Shown piece after piece: positions 61,819 through 64,000 of a stretch of 64,000 nt of DNA. Numbering within the stretch: the first letter of the stretch is position 1; the number at the start of each line of letters is the position of its first letter. Origin of the DNA: Pomphorhynchus laevis (Eukaryota > Acanthocephala > Palaeacanthocephala > Echinorhynchida > Pomphorhynchidae); assembly GCA_012934845.2 (NCBI GenBank), contig WNNJ02003258.1, positions 434,001 through 498,000 of the forward strand, in the 5' to 3' direction. Made by a program: the position numbers and the translations under genes. Below the pieces are notes generated by a model. That model saw only the letters and a program-made list of their open reading frames with translations, was not told the origin of the DNA and made no database searches.

Positions 61819-61935
61819 CAGCCGAAAGAAGGCACTGAAGGAGGCACCAGCCGAAACTAGTATTTCTTTTAAAAATCATTTATTATCTCTGCTGTTTCAA
61901 TAATTAAATTGTTTAAATAATTATTAAATTGAATC

Positions 61936-64000
61936 CGAATGGAAAAAGGATCACAACAGGCGGTTCAAACAACAAATCATCCATCTACATATAGAGTTCC
62001 TAGAGGGACCCGCCAACCGAGATAAAGGCACGAGCTAGATCCCACTATCAGTTTTTACACGCATGCAGTCTTCGTAATAAGATACCAAAGGGGTTACGGA
62101 TTAAGAAGAATTTGTGCATTAATATGGGTATGGTGCCAGAATGCTTCAGCAAACAAATACAAGCAAAGTGGGACACTATCATATTTAACACAGAAATTGC
62201 AATGGTACGTACATTAAGAAAATACTGGGTTTATGTTCGTAACACGCTACATTGCCCAATTGACAAAAACATATATGACAGATCTATTAAGTCTAAAACC
62301 AAAAAATACAACTTTCAATTCGGAAAGAATATGTTAGCTAAGGAATTAACTTCCATTGAAATACATCCTTACAGAAGTTTTAAGAACCGACGTAGACAAT
62401 TCGATCTCAACGAGCAAACGGCTATCGTTACGAACTTATCTAAGAAAGATCTTTTCAGAATGAATTAATGGTATTGAATCTCGGACTAGACTACTCGGTA
62501 CAAGAATCGGAATTTAATAGATTACGACTTATTAATAGCATACAGCGATTCACTAATGTAGCCTTCCCAGAAGAAAACGGTGAGAGTTATATAATGAGAA
62601 AGCACTTCACAACGAACGAGAGTGTTAGAAAGTACCTTGAAATTCCACCCAACAAAATTGCTATTACAAAACATCAAAAGTTAATCAATACTACGATCAA
62701 TGCTTTAAAACACGATAGCAGCATTGTTAAAAAGAAGGCCGATAAAAGTGGTGAAGCAGTAGTATGGGACGCAGAAGCCTACGTGGCCTAGGCACACCGA
62801 CAACTATCCAGTGACGCGTATGAAATAGCTAAACCTAATTCAATCAAACAGGTAATGAGTGTTGTTAATCAGTGTATTATTGAAACCATCAGTGATGAAC
62901 ATATAAAAAAAAGATTGGTTTCCGAAAACGAAAATGCAAAAGCAGGAATATTTTATATGCTTCCTAAAACACATACAGAAATAACTCTATGCCCAGGCCG
63001 GCCAATAGTGAGTAATAACGGTACAGCAACAGAACGACTTTCCGAGTATCTCACCACATTGCTTAAACCGGCATTAAAATATGTTTCGTCATACATATCT
63101 AGCACTACTGACTTTATAAATAAATTAGAAGAAATTAAATCATCGCTAAGCACTAACACCATAATGATGACGATGGACATTGAAGCTCTGTATACAAGTA
63201 TTCCGATCGAGGATGGCATTACGAAAGTAGGGCTTTATTTAAGAAAATGCAGCTTTAGTGAATGTATGATTGGAGAATCGACACGATTACTGTCTACTGT
63301 TCTCAATAACAACTATTTCGAGTTTAACGATATTATATACAAAGAGAAAATCGGTTGTGCTATGGGAACACCAGAAGCACCCCTCTTTGCCGTGTTGTAT
63401 GTGGCCGCTATCAAAGAAACGTTTTTCGAAAATAGGGAAATTCGACCATTAACTTATGTAAGGTACATATACGATATATTTTTACTGCGGAATGGAACGA
63501 ATGAGTCATTATTAGAGACAGTTGATGACCTGAATGCACTGGGTCCGTTGCATTTTAAAGTCGAGAGCTTATCGGGTGACTGTTAAGTTTTTGGATGCCG
63601 AAATATATAAAGATACAAAAATTTTCATACAAGGTTATACCGGAAACAGATTTGGAAGCCGGTATACTTGCATGCATCTAGCAATCATGCCCCGCAAATT
63701 AAACGAAATATTATATATAATGAAATAGTGAGAGCGAGAAGGTTATGCTCTAAGGAATCAGAATTCTATAAGGAAGTTTATAATATTAGAGGGTATTTCA
63801 AACAGCGCGGTTATAAAAGACGTCAGATACAGGTGGCAATTGATAGAGTCATATCTAAAAATAGGAATGAGTTCACTAAACCTCGAATAAAAGACAGCAC
63901 GAATAATGCTAGCTGGGTTAGCTTTGAATTCCATCAAGCCTTAAACCGTGTAAAATACGATATGGAACGAACACTTGCCTACACAATTTCAGAATTCGAT
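61936..64000 (+). mobile_element. PLE4: Penelope-like element with RT, continues past the window
   Basis: The N-terminal region reads SLRNKIPKGLRIKKN, FGKNMLAKELTSIEIHPYR and NLGLDYSVQES. The RT region has IFYMLPKTHTE, CPGRPIVSNNG, YLTTLLKPALKYVSSYISS, MTMDIEALYTSIPIEDG, GCAMGTPEAPLFAVLY and VRYIYDIFLLRNG. Beyond it RGYFKQRGYKRRQIQVAIDR marks the linker before the expected GIY-YIG, which lies outside. It is broken by a few interruptions. Its left part adjoins PLE5. Confidence 0.75.

Larger units (their letters stand above)
61195..61925 (-). mobile_element. PLE5: Penelope-like 3' part flanked by inverted repeats
   Basis: A minus-strand GIY-YIG fragment enclosed by about 95-bp inverted repeats (61195-61290 and 61826-61925). 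The repeats share CTGAAG-A/G-AGGCACCAGC, CGAAACTAGT and TTAAATTGTTTAAATAATTA. This resembles the inverted terminal (pseudo-LTR derived) arrangement known for Penelope-like insertions. It is a different subfamily from PLE3. Confidence 0.78.

Overview
This 64 kb window is almost entirely transposable-element DNA from a eukaryotic genome, most likely an invertebrate animal. The evidence is an AT-rich background, three retroelement classes typical of metazoans (L2/CR1-type LINEs, LINEs with a restriction-like endonuclease (RLE), and Penelope-like elements), TPRT-style 5' truncations with AT-rich tails, and no bacterial gene organisation. I cannot name the species. No complete host gene was found. 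The only possible host-like coding piece is a short acidic reading frame near 11.1 kb.

Layout. (1) 1-10.1 kb: nested copies of one L2-like LINE family (L2-A). Copy B sits inside copy A, and copy A is probably inside copy D. A reversed relative (L2-B) and a CR1-like 3' fragment (X1) are also inserted. (2) 10.1-15.7 kb: decayed L2-B pieces, 1.5 kb of AT-rich DNA with no gene, and two Penelope fragments. (3) 15.7-53.4 kb: at least eleven copies (R-1 to R-11) from many divergent families of an RLE-type LINE. Its plan is an N-terminal CXC-like zinc cluster, a conserved helical region, RT, and a CCHC plus restriction-like endonuclease. Most copies run head to tail on the + strand. The array is interrupted by a full L2-A copy (copy C), an L2-B copy, CR1-like tails X2 and X3, and an RT-only Penelope-like element (PLE2). 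(4) 53.4-64 kb: Penelope-like elements with GIY-YIG endonucleases (PLE1, PLE3, PLE5), an RT-bearing one running off the right edge (PLE4), a Jockey/R1-like LINE on the minus strand, and a 230-bp direct repeat with a hammerhead-ribozyme-like core.

How the parts work together. Each autonomous LINE would encode an RNA-binding or zinc-finger protein (a separate ORF1, or the N-terminus in the RLE type), a nicking endonuclease (APE or RLE) and a reverse transcriptase. The 3' tails carry conserved recognition structures: a stem-loop with covarying base pairs in L2-A/L2-B, and a CCCATTTGCGGG box in the RLE elements. Most copies are broken. The most intact readings are ORF1 and ORF2 of L2 copy C, the 653-codon frame of R-2, the 526-codon frame of R-3 and the GIY-YIG frames of PLE3 and PLE5.

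Main points for follow-up: a single open frame in R-3 holding two consecutive restriction-like endonuclease domains; a recurrent junction motif between unrelated RLE copies that suggests targeted head-to-tail insertion; a 24-nt leader shared by an L2 and an RLE element; hammerhead-like cores; and palindromic fold-back fillers at element junctions. All family assignments were made by reading motifs by eye, without database searches.
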